NCBI RefSeq assembly: GCF_932526225.1
Contig: NC_064043.1
Location: 372,001 to 436,000, forward strand
Direction: 5' to 3'
DNA length: 64,000 bases
DNA from: Nematostella vectensis
Lineage: Eukaryota; Cnidaria; Anthozoa; Actiniaria; Edwardsiidae
Shown here: one piece after another, positions 46,753 to 60,763 of the stretch
Position numbering within the stretch: the first letter of the stretch is position 1
Layout: each line of letters starts with the position of its first letter
Notes under the pieces: generated by a model
What the model saw: the letters and a program-made list of their open reading frames with translations, nothing else
Told to the model about the DNA's origin: nothing
The model's database searches: none
Program-made: the position numbers and the translations under genes

Positions 46753-48752
46753 AAAGTGAGTTTGCAAAATAAGCTTGCTGGATTTATTGATTATATGTAT
46801 TCAATTTGTTCCTAGGAAGTTAACAAAAAACACAAAGCAAAGAGTTTGAGGAAGTAAACAAGTATGTGAACTCTAATGTTCTATTTGAAGGGGTGCATTT
46901 TGTACAGGGAAGCATACATAGAATGCTTAACAGGTGGAGAGGGGAGAGGTAACAGTTTATTGAGCATAATGTCAACAATAGCAGGGGGAAGGGAGGGGCA
47001 CTCTCTTCATACAATATTGCAGTTGTTACCTATTATTAAATAAGTTTGTAACAAGTCTTTGGTTATTAAGCAAGGTATATTTCTGAGACAAGCAAACTCA
47101 AGTAAGAGCTGTTAAAATAACAGGTGAGTGTTAAAAGAAAAACAATTATCTGATTAGAAAACTACTGTAGATTCCTTTGCACCAAAATAAGAACAAACTT
47201 CATTTTGTTTGTTATTTATGAGGAACGAGATGAGCTCTACAAAGCCATAAAGAAATATGTATTGCTCATCTAAATTATACAAGTAAATAATAATATTAAA
47301 AAAGAACTACTGTAAGTATCTAGAGTGGTTTTCATTAACCCGTGAAACAAAGTGTGATAGTTAAACGGTAATAGTTAGTAAAACACAAAAAAGTACAATA
47401 GAATCAGATCACCACAAAGTGTAATACGCTAAAGCGTAGTTCACGGTTTAATGAAGGTTTTAACATTTCAACCTTACATCCACATGAAAGTAATGCCTAA
47501 TATCGAGTGCCCTACAGTAAGTGTTTTGCAGTCAAGTTGTTTTCTGTTAGTAGGTAAAAAATTATTCTAAATAATAGTAATCATAGCTATGGTCACCACT
47601 TACACATATAGCACTTGTAATGAAAAGAAAGAAAAAATATATATATGCAGTCAAACAACAGAATTGCATGATAACCTTGAATATATTGAATAAAGGACTG
47701 CAAAAAACATCTTTTGTACTAGTTGCTTGAATTGACCCTTGGCTATTTTTAGCTGAATTCCCCTCCCCCTCTAAAAAAGAAAATAATAATAATAATAGAA
47801 CAAAACTAAAAAGAAAACAAACACAGCAGAGACCCCCACCAACAATTTTGATTTTTTTTACTTTCCTTTAAAGGGGGAGTGTCATGTTTAAGAGATTTGC
47901 AATAGCTCTAGAGCCCTGACACAATGAACTTCAGTGAAATTCTAATACTGACTTATGAGCTTTTGGTACATATGGGAGACTTTAAACAAAACAAAAAAAA
48001 ATGACCACAAACTGTCCATTAACATAGTTTTCAATATAATATTGCATATTATTTAGTAAGGTATTGACAGCTTTTAAAAAGTTCAACTGTTTGTAGACAC
48101 TTAAAAGCCTACAAGAATCACTGACTCCAGTTATGCGCAGTACTATGTTGCTGCCCCTTTAAAGTAAAATACAGCTTTACTTAGTCAGCGTAGACAAAAT
48201 TGCGGATTTTGTCAATATTCTAATATGAAGATGTCAATATTCTCCCCCCTTACGTCTTTATTTCTATTTATTTTATGATTTTCACATGATACCGAAACAG
48301 CGTCTTTTTTCTTCGCTAATTTGATGTCATGTACACAATAAAAGAGATGCGCCCGTGCGCATGGCGAGTCCCCAAGGGACCCAAGGCGCCCAAATAGACC
48401 TCTATTTTTTGTAATCCACAATCTCGGCGAGCTGTGCGTGGCGTAACCGTATTACAGGCCTGGGATCCTGGTTATTGTCCTCCCCATTAATGCGCAGGTT
48501 GGGATAACCTTGCAAGAGTGTTGTACAGCATATTCGCTCGGAAATATCGGTGCTTGGGGCCTTTGGGTTCTTTACAGCCTTCCGTAAAAGCCTTGTGCTG
48601 CCATACCGATTGGGTAATCCGTATGTATGGTTTCCGTTTTGTTCTTCAGACCGGGTTCGATCCCAGGCCAATGGGCTTTTTTTTTAATTCGTTTTTTTTC
48701 TTTGTGCTGGACCCCCTTAATCCTGATAGGTTTTGCGCAAAAATAATAAAAA
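46753..48752 (+). repeat. Unit 25, A/B mosaic
   Basis: Mixes 'ggggtgcat' (B), 'ggggagagg' (A), 'gtaacaagtc' (B-like) and 'agagctgtta' (A), then B to the MITE-like element and A-like after it. Box B is at 48654-48664; the TTCG loop reads 'cctttggg'. Confidence 0.92.
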
Positions 48753-50753
48753 AAAGTGAGTTTGCAAAATAAGCTTGCTAGATTTATTGATTATATGTAT
48801 TCAATTTGTTCCTAGGAAGTTAACAAAAAACACAAAGCAAAGAGTTTGAGGAAGTAAACAAGTATGTGAACTTTAATGTTCTATTTGAAGGGGCGCATTT
48901 TGTACAGGGAAGCATACATAGAATGCTTAACTGGTGGAGAGGGGAGAGGTAACAGTTTATTGAGCATAATGTCAACAATAGCAGGGGGAAGGGAGGGGGT
49001 CACTCTCTTCATACAATATTGCAGTTGTTACCTATTATTAAATAAGTTTGTAAGATATATTTGTTTATTAAGCAAGGTCTATTTCTGAGACAAGCAAACT
49101 CAAGTAAGAGCTGTTGAAATAACAGGTGAGTGTTAAAAAAAAAACAATTATCTGATTAAAAATCTAATGTAGATTCCTTTGCACCAAATAAGAACAAACT
49201 TCATTTTGTTTGTTATTTATGAGGATCGAGATGAGCTCTACAAGGCCAAGAAGAAATATGTATTGCTCATCTAAATTATACAAGTAAATAATAATATTAA
49301 AAAAGAATTACTGTAAGTAATTAGAGTGGTTTTCATTAACCCGTGAAACAAAGTGTGATAGTTAAACGGTAATAGTTAGTAAAACACAAAAAAGAACAAT
49401 AGAATCAGATCACAACAAACTGTAATACGCTAAATGGTAGTTCACGGGTTAATGAAGGTTTTGACATTTCAACCTTACATCCACATGAAAGTAATGCCTA
49501 ATATCGAGTGCCCTACAGTAAGTGTTTTGCAGTCAAGTTGTTTGCTGTTAGTAGGTAAAAAATTATTCTAAATAATAGTAATCATAGCTATGGTCACCAC
49601 TTACACATATAGCACTTGTAATGAACAGAAAGAAAAAATATATATATGCAGTCAAACAACAGAATTGCATGATAACCTTGAATATATTGAATAAAGGACT
49701 GCAAAAAACATCTTTTGTACTAGTTGCTTGAATTGACCCTTGGCTATTTTTAGCTGAATTCCCCTCCCCCTCTAAAAAAGAAAATAATAATAATAATAGA
49801 ACAAAACTAAAAAGAAAACAAACACAGCAGAGACCCCCACCAACAATTTTGATTTTTTTTACTTTCCTTTAAAGGGGGAGTGTCATGTTTAAGAGATTTG
49901 CAATAGCTCTAGAGCTCTGACACAATGAACTTCAGTGAAATTCTAATACTGACTTATGAGCTTTTGGTACATGTGGGAGACTTTAAACAAAACAAAAAAA
50001 ATGACCACAAACTGTCCATTAACATAGTTTTCAATATAATATTGCATATTATTTAATAAGGTATTGACAGCTTTTAAAAAGTTCAACTGTTTGTAGACAC
50101 TTAAAAGCCTACAATAAACACTGACTCCAGACATGCGCAGTACTATGCTGCTGCCCCTTTAAAGTAAAATACAGCTTTACTTAGTCAGCGTAGACAAAAT
50201 TGCGTATTTGGTCAATATTCTAATATGAAGATGTCAATATTCTCCCCCCTTACGTCTTTATTTCTATTTATTTTATGATTTTCACATGATACCGAAACAG
50301 CGTCTTTTTTCTTCGCTAATTTGATGTCATGTACACAATAAAAGAGATGCGCCCGTGCGCATGGCGAGTCCCCAAGGGACCCAAGACGCCCAAATAGACC
50401 TCTATTTTTTGTCATCCACAATCTCGGCGAGCTGTGCGTGGCGTAACCGTATTACAGGCCTGGGATCCTGGTTATTGTCCTCCCCATTAATGCGCGGGTT
50501 GGGATAACCTTGCAAGAGTGTTGAACAGCATATTCGCTCGGAAATATCGGTGCTTGGGGCCTTCGGGTTTTTTACAGCCTTCCGTAAAAGCCTTGTGCTG
50601 CCATACCGATTGGGTAATCCGTATGTATGGTTTCCGTTTTGTTCTTCAGACCGGGTTCGATCCCAGGCCAATGGGCTTTTTTTTTAATTCGTTTTTTTTC
50701 TTTGTGCTGGACCCCCTTAATCCTGATAGGTTTTGCGCAAAAATAATAAAAAA
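48753..50753 (+). repeat. Unit 26, subfamily A, near-twin of unit 27
   Basis: A markers with 'ggggtcactc', 'ctaaatggtag', 'gtttgctgtt' and 'atgaacagaaag', all repeated in unit 27. Box B is at 50654-50664. Confidence 0.93.
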
Positions 50754-52755
50754 AAAGTGAGTTTGCAAAATAAGCTTGCTAGATTTATTGATTATATGTA
50801 TTCAATTTGTTCCTAGGAAGTTAACAAAAAACACAAAGCAAAGAGTTTGAGGAAGTAAACAAGTATGTGAACTTTAATGTTCTATTTGAAGGGGCGCATT
50901 TTGTACAGGGAAGCATACATAGAATGCTTAACTGGTGGAGAGGGGAGAGGTAACAGTTTATTGAGCATAATGTCAACAATAGCAGGGGGAAGGGAGGGGG
51001 TCACTCTCTTCATACAATATTGCAGTTGTTACCTATTATTAAATAAGTTTGTAAGATATATTTGTTTATTAAGCAAGGTCTATTTCTGAGACAAGCAAAC
51101 TCAAGTAAGAGCTGTTGAAATAACAGGTGAGTGTTAAAAAAAAAAACAATTATCTGATTAAAAATCTAATGTAGATTCCTTTGCACCAAATAAGAACAAA
51201 CTTCATTTTGTTTGTTATTTATGAGGAACGAGATGAGCTCTACAAGGCCAAGAAGAAATATGTATTGCTCATCTAAATTATACAAGTAAATAATAATATT
51301 AAAAAAGAATTACTGTAAGTAATTAGAGTGGTTTTCATTAACCCGTGAAACAAAGTGTGATAGTTTAACGGTAATAGTTAGTAAAACACAAAAAAGAACA
51401 ATAGAATCAGATCACAACAAACTGTAATACGCTAAATGGTAGTTCACGGGTTAATGAAGGTTTTGACATTTCAACCTTACATCCACATGAAAGTAATGCC
51501 TAATATCGAGTGCCCTACAGTAAGTGTTTTGCAGTCAAGTTGTTTGCTGTTAGTAGGTAAAAAATTATTCTAAATAATAGTAATCATAGCTATGGTCACC
51601 ACTTACACATATAGCACTTGTAATGAACAGAAAGAAAAAATATATATATGCAGTCAAACAACAGAATTGCATGATAACCTTGAATATATTGAATAAAGTA
51701 CTGCAAAAAACATCTTTTGTACTAGTTGCTTGAATTGACCCTTGGCTATTTTTAGCTGAATTCCCCTCCCCCTCTAAAAAAGAAAATAATAATAATAATA
51801 GAACAAAACTAAAAAGAAAACAAACACAGCAGAGACCCCCACCAACAATTTTGATTTTTTTTACTTTCCTTTAAAGGGGGAGTGTCATGTTTAAGAGATT
51901 TGCAATAGCTCTAGAGCTCTGACACAATGAACTTCAGTGAAATTCTAATACTGACTTATGAGCTTTTGGTACATGTGGGAGACTTTAAACAAAACAAAAA
52001 AAATGACCACAAACCGTCCATTAACATAGTTTTCAATATAATATTGCATATTATTTAATAAGGTATTGACAGCTTTTAAAAAGTTCAACTGTTTGTAGAC
52101 ACTTAAAAGCCTACAATAAACACTGACTCCAGACATGCGCAGTACTATGCTGCTGCCCCTTTAAAGTAAAATACAGCTTTACTTAGTCAGCGTAGACAAA
52201 ATTGCGTATTTTGTCAATATTCTAATATGAAGATGTCAATATTCTCCCCCCTTACGTCTTTATTTCTATTTATTTTATGATTTTCACATGATACCGAAAC
52301 AGCGTCTTTTTTCTTCGCTAATTTGATGTCATGTACACAATAAAAGAGATGCGCCCGTGCGCATGGCGAGTCCCCAAGGGACCCAAGACGCCCAAATAGA
52401 CCTCTATTTTTTGTCATCCACAATCTCGGCAAGCTGTGCGTGGCGTAACCGTATTACAGGCCTGGGATCCTGGTTATTGTCCTCCCCATTAATGCGCCGG
52501 TTGGGATAACCTTGCAAGAGTGTTGTACAGCATATTCGCTCGGAAATATCGGTGCTTGGGGCCTTCGGGTTCTTTACAGCCTTCCGTAAAAGCCTTGTGC
52601 TGCCATACCGATTGGGTAATCCGTATGTATGGTTTCCGTTTTGTTCTTCAAACCGGGTTCGATCCCAGGCCAATGGACTTTTTTTTTTAGTTCGTTTTTT
52701 TTTCTTTGTGCTGGACCCCCTTAATCCTGATAGGTTTTGCGCAAAAATAATAAAA
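50754..52755 (+). repeat. Unit 27, subfamily A, near-twin of unit 26
   Basis: Shares the private changes of unit 26. Its last part has 'ataccgaaac' and 'gcgccggttgg' as in unit 19. Box B is at 52656-52666, followed by 'ccaatggac'. Confidence 0.93.
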
Positions 52756-54757
52756 AAAGTGAGTTTGCAAAATAAGCTTGCTAGATTTATTGATAATATG
52801 TATTCAAATTGTTCCTAGGAAGTTAACAAAAAACACAAAGCAAAGAGTTTGAGGAAGTAAACAAGTATGTGAACTTTAATGTTCTATTTGAAGGGGTGCA
52901 TTTTGTACAGGGAAGCATACATAGAATGCTTAACTGGTGGAGAGGGAAGAGGTAAAAGTTTATTGAGCATAATTTCAACAATAGCAGAGGGAAGAGAGGG
53001 GCAATCTCTTCATACACTATTGCAGTTGTTACCTATTATTAAATAAGTTTGTAACATGTCTTTGTTTATTAAGCAAGGTCTATTTCTGAGACAAGCAAAC
53101 TCAAGTAAGGCTGTTGAAATAACAGGTGAGTGTTAAAAGATAAACAATTATCTGATTAGAAAACTACTGTAGATTCCTTTGCACCAAAATAAGAACAAAC
53201 TTCATTTTGTTTGTTATTTATGAGGAACGAGATGAGCTCTACAAAGCCATAAAGAAATATGTATTGCTCATCTAAATTATACAAGTAAATAATAATATTT
53301 AAAAAAAAACTACTGTAAGTATCTAGAGTGGTTTTCATTAACCCGTGAAACAAAGTGTGATAGTTAAACGGTAATAGTTAGTAAAACACAAAAAAGTACA
53401 ATAGAATCAGATCACCACAAAGTGTAATACGCTAAAGCGTAGTTCACGGGTTAATGAAGGTTTTGACATTTCAACCTTACATCCACATGAAAGTAATGCC
53501 TAATATCGAGTGCCCTACAGTAAGTGTTTTGCAGTCAAGTTGTTTTCTGTTAGTAGGTAAAAAATTATTCTAAATAATAGTAATCATAGCTATGGTCACC
53601 ACTTACACATATAGCACTTGTAATGAACAGAAAGAAAAAATATATATATGCAGTCAAACAACAGAATTGCATGATAACCTTGAATATATTGAATAAAGGA
53701 CTGCAAAAAACATATTTTGTACTAGTTGCTTGAATTGACCCTTGGCTATTTTTAGCTGAATTCCCCTCCCCCTCTAAAAAAGAAAATAATAATAATAATA
53801 GAACAAAACTAAAAAGAAAACAAACAAAACAGAGACCCCCACCAACAATTTTGATTTTTTTTACTTTCCTTAAAAAGGGGAGTGTCATGGTTAAGAGATT
53901 TGCAATATCTCTAGAGCCCTGCCACAATGAACTTCAGTGAAATTCTAATACTGACTTATGAGCTTTTGGTACATGTGGGAGACTTTAAACAAAACAAAAC
54001 AAAATGACCACAAACTGTCAATTAACATAGTTTTCAATATAATGTTGCATATTATTTAATAAGGTATTCACAGCTTTTAAAAAGTTCAACTGTTTGTTGA
54101 CACTTTAAAGCCTACAAGAATCACTGACTCCAGACATGCGTAGTACTATGTTGCTGCCCCTTTAAAGTAAAATACAGCTTTACTTAGTCAGCGTAGACAA
54201 AATTGCGGATTTTGTCAATATTCTAATATGAAGATGTCAATATTCTCCCCCCTTACGTCTTTATTTCTATTTATTTTATGATTTTCACATGATACCAAAA
54301 CAGCGTCTTTTTTCTTCGCTAATTTGATGTCATGTACACAATAAAAGAGATGCGACCGTGCGCATGGCGAGTCCCCAAGGGACCCAAGACGCCCAAATAG
54401 ACCTCTATTTTTTGTCATCCACAATCTCGGCGAGCTGTGCGTGGCGAAACCGTATGACAGGCCTGGGATCCTGGTTATTGTCCTCCCCATTAATGCGCGG
54501 GTTGGGATAACCTTGCAAGAGTGTTGTACAGCATATTCGCTCGGAAATATAGGTGCTTGGGGCCTTCGGGTTCTTTACAGCCTTCCGTAAAAGCCTTGTG
54601 CTGCCATACCGATTGGGTAATCCGTATGTATGGTTTCCGTTTTGTTCTTCAGACCGGGTTCGATCCCAGGCCAATGGGCTTTTTTTTTTAATTCGTTTTT
54701 TTTTCTTTGTGCTTGACCCCCCTAATCCTGATTGGTTTTGCGCAAAAATAATAAAAA
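52756..54757 (+). repeat. Unit 28, subfamily B
   Basis: B-type 5' half with the 'ggggcaatctc' and 'catacactattg' pair of unit 20, then 'atgaacagaaag' as in units 26 and 27. A minus-strand open frame of 120 codons (53565-53927) is a low-complexity by-product. Box B is at 54657-54667. Confidence 0.92.
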
Positions 54758-56760
54758 AAAGTGAGTTTGCAAAATAAGCTAGCTGGATGTATTGATTATA
54801 TGTATTCAATTTGTTCCTAGGAAGTTAACAAAAAACACAAAGCAAAGAGTTTGAGGAAGTAAACAAGTATGTGAACTTTAATGTTCTATTTGAAGGGGCG
54901 CATTTTGTACAGGGAAGCATACATAGAATGCTTAACTGGTGGAGAGGGAAGAGGTAACAGTTTATTGAGCATAATGTCAACAATAGCAGGGGGAAGGGAG
55001 TTGCACTCTCTTCATACAGTATTACAGTTGTTACCTATTATTAAATAAGTTTGTAAGATATATTTGTTTATTAAGCAAGGTCTATTTCTGAGACAAGCAA
55101 ACTCAAGTAAGGCTGTTGAAATAACAGGTGAGTGTTAAAAGAAAAACATTTATCTGATTAGAAAACTACTGTAGATTCCTTTGCACCAAATTAAGAACAA
55201 ACTTCATTTTGTTTGTTATTTATGAGGAACGAGATGAGCTCTACAAGGCCAAGAAGAAATATGTATTGCTCATCTAAATTATACAAGTAAATGATAATAT
55301 TAAAAATGAATTACTGTAAGTAATTAGAGTTGTTTTCATTAAACCGTGAAACAAAGTGTGATAGTTAAACGGTAATAGTTAGTAAAACACAAAAAAGAAC
55401 AATAGAATCAGATCACAACAAAGTGTAATACGCTAAAGCGTAGTTCAAGGGTTAATAAAGGTTTTGACATTTGAACCTTACATCCACATGAAAGTAATGC
55501 CTAATATCGAGTGCCCTACAGTAAGTGTTTTGCAGTCAAGTTGTTTTCTGTTAGTAGGTAAAAAAATATTCTAAATAATAGTAATCATAGCTATGGTCAC
55601 CACTTACACATACAGAACTTGTAATAAAAAGAAAGAAAAAAAATATATATAAGCAGTAAAACAACAGAATTGCATGATAACCTTGAATATATTGAATAAA
55701 GGACTGCAAAAAAACATCTTTTGTACTAGTTGATTGGATTGACCCTTGGCTATTTTTTAGCTGAATTCCCCTCCCCCTCTAAAAAAGAAAATAATAATAA
55801 TAATAATAGAACAAAACTAAAAAGAAAACAAACATAACAGAGACCCCCACCAACAATTTTGATTTTTTTTACTTTCCTTTAAAAGGGGAGTGTCATGGTT
55901 AAGAGATTTGCAATAGCTCTACAGCTCTGACACAATGAACTTCAGTGAAATTCTAATACTGACTTATGAGCTTTTGGTACATATGGGAGACTTTAAACAA
56001 AACAAAAAAAATGACCACAAACTGTCCATTAACATAGTATTCAATATAATATTGCATATTATTTAAAAAGGTATTGACAGCTTTTAAAAAGTTCAACTGT
56101 TTGTAGACACTTAAAAGCCTACAATAAACACTGACTCCAGACATGCGCAGTACCTGCTGCCCCTTTAAAGTAAAATACAGCTTTACTTAGTCAGCGTAGA
56201 CAATATTGCGGATTTTGTCAATATTCTAATATGAATATGTCAATATTCTCCCCCCTTACGTCTTTATTTCTATTTATTTTATGCTTTTCACATGATACCA
56301 AAACAGCGTCTTTTTTCTTTGCTAATTTGATGTCATGTACACAATAAAAGAGATACGCCCGTGCGCATGGCGAGTCCCCAAGGGACCCAAGACGCTCAAA
56401 TAGACCTCTATTTTTTGTCATGCACAATCTCGGCGAGCTGTGCGTGGCGTAACCGTATTACAGGCCTGGGATCCTGGTTATTGTTCTCCCCATTAATGCG
56501 CGGGTTGGGATAACCTTGCAAGAGTGTTGTACAGCATATTCGCTCGGAAATGTCGGTGCTTGGGGCCTTCGGGTTCTTTACAGCCTTCCGTAAAAGCCTT
56601 GTGCTGCCATACCGATTGGGTAATCCGTATGTATGGTTTCCGTTTTGTTCTTCAAACCGGTTCGATCCCAGGCCAATGGGCTTTTTTTTTTAGTTCGTTT
56701 TTTTTTTCTTTGTGCTGGACCCCCTTAATCCTGATAGGTTTTGCGCAAAAATAATAAAAA
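54758..56760 (+). repeat. Unit 29, divergent A/B mosaic
   Basis: Repeated switching between A and B markers and several private changes: 'agctggatgt', 'gaaaaacattt', a damaged MITE-like inverted repeat ('ttaaaccgtg', 'ttcaagggttaataa'), and loss of 'tatg' at about 56153. Box B is at 56659-56669 (short form). Confidence 0.92.
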
Positions 56761-58771
56761 AAAGTGAGTTTGCAAAATAAGCTTGCTAGATTTATTGATA
56801 ATATGTATTCAATTTGTTCCTAGGAAGTTAACAAAAAACACAAAGCAAAGAGTTTGAGGAAGTAAACAAGTATGTGAACTTTAATGTTCTATTTGAAGGG
56901 GTGCATTTTGTACAGGGAAGCATACATAGAATGCTTAACTGGTGGAGAGGGAAGAGGTAAAAGTTTTTTGAGCATAATTTCAACAATAGCAGAGGGAAGA
57001 GAGGGGCACTCTCTTCATACAATATTGCAGTTGTTACCTATTATTAAATAAGTTTGTAACATGTCTTTGTTTATTAAGCAAGGTCTATTTCTGAGACAAG
57101 CAAACTCAAGTAAGGCTGTTGAAATAACAGGTGAGTGTTAAAAGATAAACAATTATCTGATTAGAAAACTACTGTAGATTCCTTTGCACCAAAATAAGAA
57201 CAAACTTCATTTTGTTTGTTATTTATGAGGAACGAGATGAGCTCTACAAAGCCATAAAGAAATATGTATTGCTCATCTAAATTATACAAGTAAATAATAA
57301 TATTAAAAAAGAACTACTGTAAGTATCTAGAGTGGTTTTCATTAACCCGTGAAACAAGGTGTGATAGTTAAACGGTAATAGTTAGTAAAACACAAAAAAG
57401 TACAATAGAATCAGATCACCACAAAGTGTAATACGCTAAAGCGTAGTTCACGGGTTAATGAAGGTTTTGACATTTCAACCTTACATCCACATGAAAGTAA
57501 TGCCTAATATCGAGTGCCCTACAGTAAGTGTTTTGCAGTCAAGTTGTTTTCTGTTAGTAGGTAAAAAAATATTCTAAATAATAGTAATCATAGCTATGGT
57601 CACCACTTACACATATAGAACTTGTAATGAAAAGAAAGAAAAAAAAATATATATATATATATGCAGACAAACAACAGAATTGCATGATAACCTTGAATAT
57701 ATTGAATAAAGGACTGCAAAAAAACATCTTTTGTACTAGTTGCTTGAATTGACCCTTGGCTATTTTTAGCTGAATTCTCCTCCCCCTCTAAAAAAGAAAA
57801 TAATAATAATAATAGAACAAAACTAAAAAGAAAACAAACAAAACAGAGACCCCCACCAACAATTTTGATTTTTTTTTACTTTCCTTTAAAAGGGGAGTGT
57901 CATGGTTAAGAGATTTGCAATAGCTCTAGAGCCCTGACACAATGAACTTCAGTGAAATTCTAATACTGACTTATGAGCTTTTGGTACATGTGGGAGACTT
58001 TAAACAAAACCAAAAAAATGACCACAAACTGTCAATTAACATAGTTTTTAATATAATATTGCATATTATTTAATAAGGTATTCACAGCTTTTAAAAAGTT
58101 CAACTGTTTGTTGACACTTTAAAGCCTACAAGAATCACTGACTCCAGACATGCGCAGTACTATGTTGCTGCCCCTTTAAAGTAAAATACAGCTTTACTTA
58201 GTCAGCGTAGACAAAATTGCGGATTTTGTCAATATTCTAATATGAAGATGTCAATATTCTCCCCCCTTACGTCTTTATTTCTATTTATTTTATGATTTTC
58301 ACATGATACCAAAACAGCGTCTTTTTTCTTCGCTAATTTGATGTCATGTACACAATAAAAGAGATGCGACCGTGCGCATGGCGAGTCCCCAAGGGACCCA
58401 AGACGCCCAAATAGACCTTTATTTTTTGTCATCCACAATCTCGGCGAGCTGTGCGTGGCGTAACCGTATTACAGGCCTGGGATCCTGGTTATTGTCCTCC
58501 CCATTAATGCGCGGGTTGGGATAACCTTGCAAGAGTGTTGTACAGCATATTCGCTCGGAAATATCGGTGCTTGGGGCCTTCGGGTTCTTTACAGCCTTCC
58601 GTAAAAGCCTTGTGCTGCCATACCGATTGGGTAATCCGTATGTATGGTTTCCGTTTTGTTCTTCAGACCGGGTTCGATCCCAGGCCAATGGGCTTTTTAT
58701 TTGAATTCGTTTTTTTTTTCTTTGTGCTGGACCCCCTTAATCCTGATAGGTTTTGCGCAAAAATAATAAAA
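56761..58771 (+). repeat. Unit 30, subfamily B
   Basis: A typical B unit. The terminator region reads 'ctttttatttgaattcg', so the first T-run is five T. Box B is at 58671-58681. Confidence 0.93.
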
Positions 58772-60763
58772 AAAGTGAGTTTGCAAAATAAGCTTGCTAG
58801 ATTTATTGATAATATGTATTCAATTTGTTCCTAGGAAGTTAACAAAAAACACAAAGCAAAGAGTTTGAGGAAGTAAACAAGTATGTGAATTTTAATGTTC
58901 TATTTGAAGGGGTGCATTTTGTACAGGGAAGCATACATAGAATGGTGGAGAGGGAAGAGGTAAAAGTTTATTGAGCATAATTTCAACAATAGCAGAGGGA
59001 AGAGAGGGGCACTCTCTTCATACAATATTGCAGTTGTTACCTATTATTAAATAAGTTTGTAACATGTCTTTGTTTATTAAGCAAGGTCTACTTCTGAGAC
59101 AAGCAAACTCAAGTAAGGCTGTTGAAATAACAGGTGAGTGTTAAAAGATAAACAATTATCTGATTAGAAAACTACTGTAGATTCCTTTGCACCAAAATAA
59201 GAACAAACTTCATTTTGTTTGTTATTTATGAGGAACGAGATGAGCTCTACAAAGCCATAAAGAAATATGTATTGCTCATCTAAATTATACAAGTAAATAA
59301 TAATATTAAAAAAGAACTACTGTAAGTATCTAGAGTGGTTTTCATTAACCCGTGAAACAAAGTGTGATAGTTAAACGGTAATAGTTATTAAAACACAAAA
59401 AAGTACAATAGAATCAGATCACCACAAAGTGTAATACGCTAAAGCGTAGTTCACGGGTTAATGAAGGTTTTGACATTTGAACCTTACATCCACATGAAAG
59501 TAATGCCTAATATCGAGTGCCCTTCAGTAAGTGTTTTGCAGTCAAGTTGTTTTCTGTTAGTAGGTAAAAAATTATTCTAAATAATAGTAATCATAGCTAT
59601 GGTCACCACTTACACATAAAGCACTTGTAATGAAAAGAAAGAAAATATATATATACGCAGTCAAACAACAGAATTGCATGATAGCCTTGAATATATTGAA
59701 TAAAGGACTGCAAAAAAACATCTTTTGTACTAGTTGCTTGAATTGACCCTTGGCTATTTTTAGCTGAATTCCCCTCCCCCTCTAAAAAAGAAAATAATAA
59801 TAATAATAGAACAAAACTAAAAAGAAAACAAACACAACAGAGACCCCCACCAACAATTTTGATTTTTTTTACTTTCCTTTAAAAGGGGAGTGTCATGGTT
59901 AAGAGATTTGCAATAGCTCTAGAGCCCTGACACAATGAACTTCAGTGAAATTCTAATACTGACTTATGAGCTTTTGGTACATGTGGGAGACTTTAAACAA
60001 AACAAAAAAAATGGCCACAAACTGTCAATTAACATAGTTTTCAATATGATATTGCATATTATTTAATAAGGTATTGACAGCTATTAAAAAGTTCAACTGT
60101 TTGTAGACACTTAAAAGCCTACAAGAATCACTAACTCCAGACATGCGCAGTACTATGTTGCTGCCCCTTTAAAGTAAAATACAGCTTTACTTAGTCAGCG
60201 TAGACAAAATTGCGGATTTTGTCAATATTCTAATATGAAGATGTCAATATTCTACCCCCTTACGTCTTTATTTCTATTTATTTTATGATTTTCACATGAT
60301 ACCAAAACAGCGTCTTTTTTCTTCGCTAATTTGATGTCATGTACACAATAAAAGAGATGCGCCCGTGCGCATGGCGAGTCCCCAAGGGACCCAAGACGCC
60401 CAAATAGACCTCTATTTTTTGTCATCCACAATCTCGGCGAGCTGTGCGTGGCGTAACCGTATTACAGGCCTGGAATTCTGGTTATTGTCCTCCCCATTAA
60501 TGCGCGGGTTGGGATAACCTTGCAAGAGTGTTGTACAGCATATTCGCTCGGAAATATCGGTGCTTGGGGCCTTCGGGATCTTTACAGCCTTCCGTAAAAG
60601 CCTTGTGCTGCCATACCGATTGGGTAATTCGTATGTATGGTTTACGTTTTGTTCTTCAGACCGGGTTCGATCCCAGGCCAATGGGCTTTTTTTTTTAATT
60701 CGTTTTTTTTTCTTTGTGCTGGACCCCCTTATTCCTGATAGGTTTTGCGCAAAAATAATAAAA
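58772..60763 (+). repeat. Unit 31, subfamily B
   Basis: B markers with a private 8 bp deletion ('agaatggtgg' at about 58942, lacking 'cttaactg'). After the MITE-like element it is A-like ('tttgaacctt'). Box B is at 60664-60674; the BamHI-like 'gggatcctgg' reads 'ggaattctgg'. Confidence 0.92.

Noticed and set aside
53565-53927. A 120-codon minus-strand ORF in unit 28
   Set aside because: Rich in F/L from poly-A and AAT tracts; present in one unit only.
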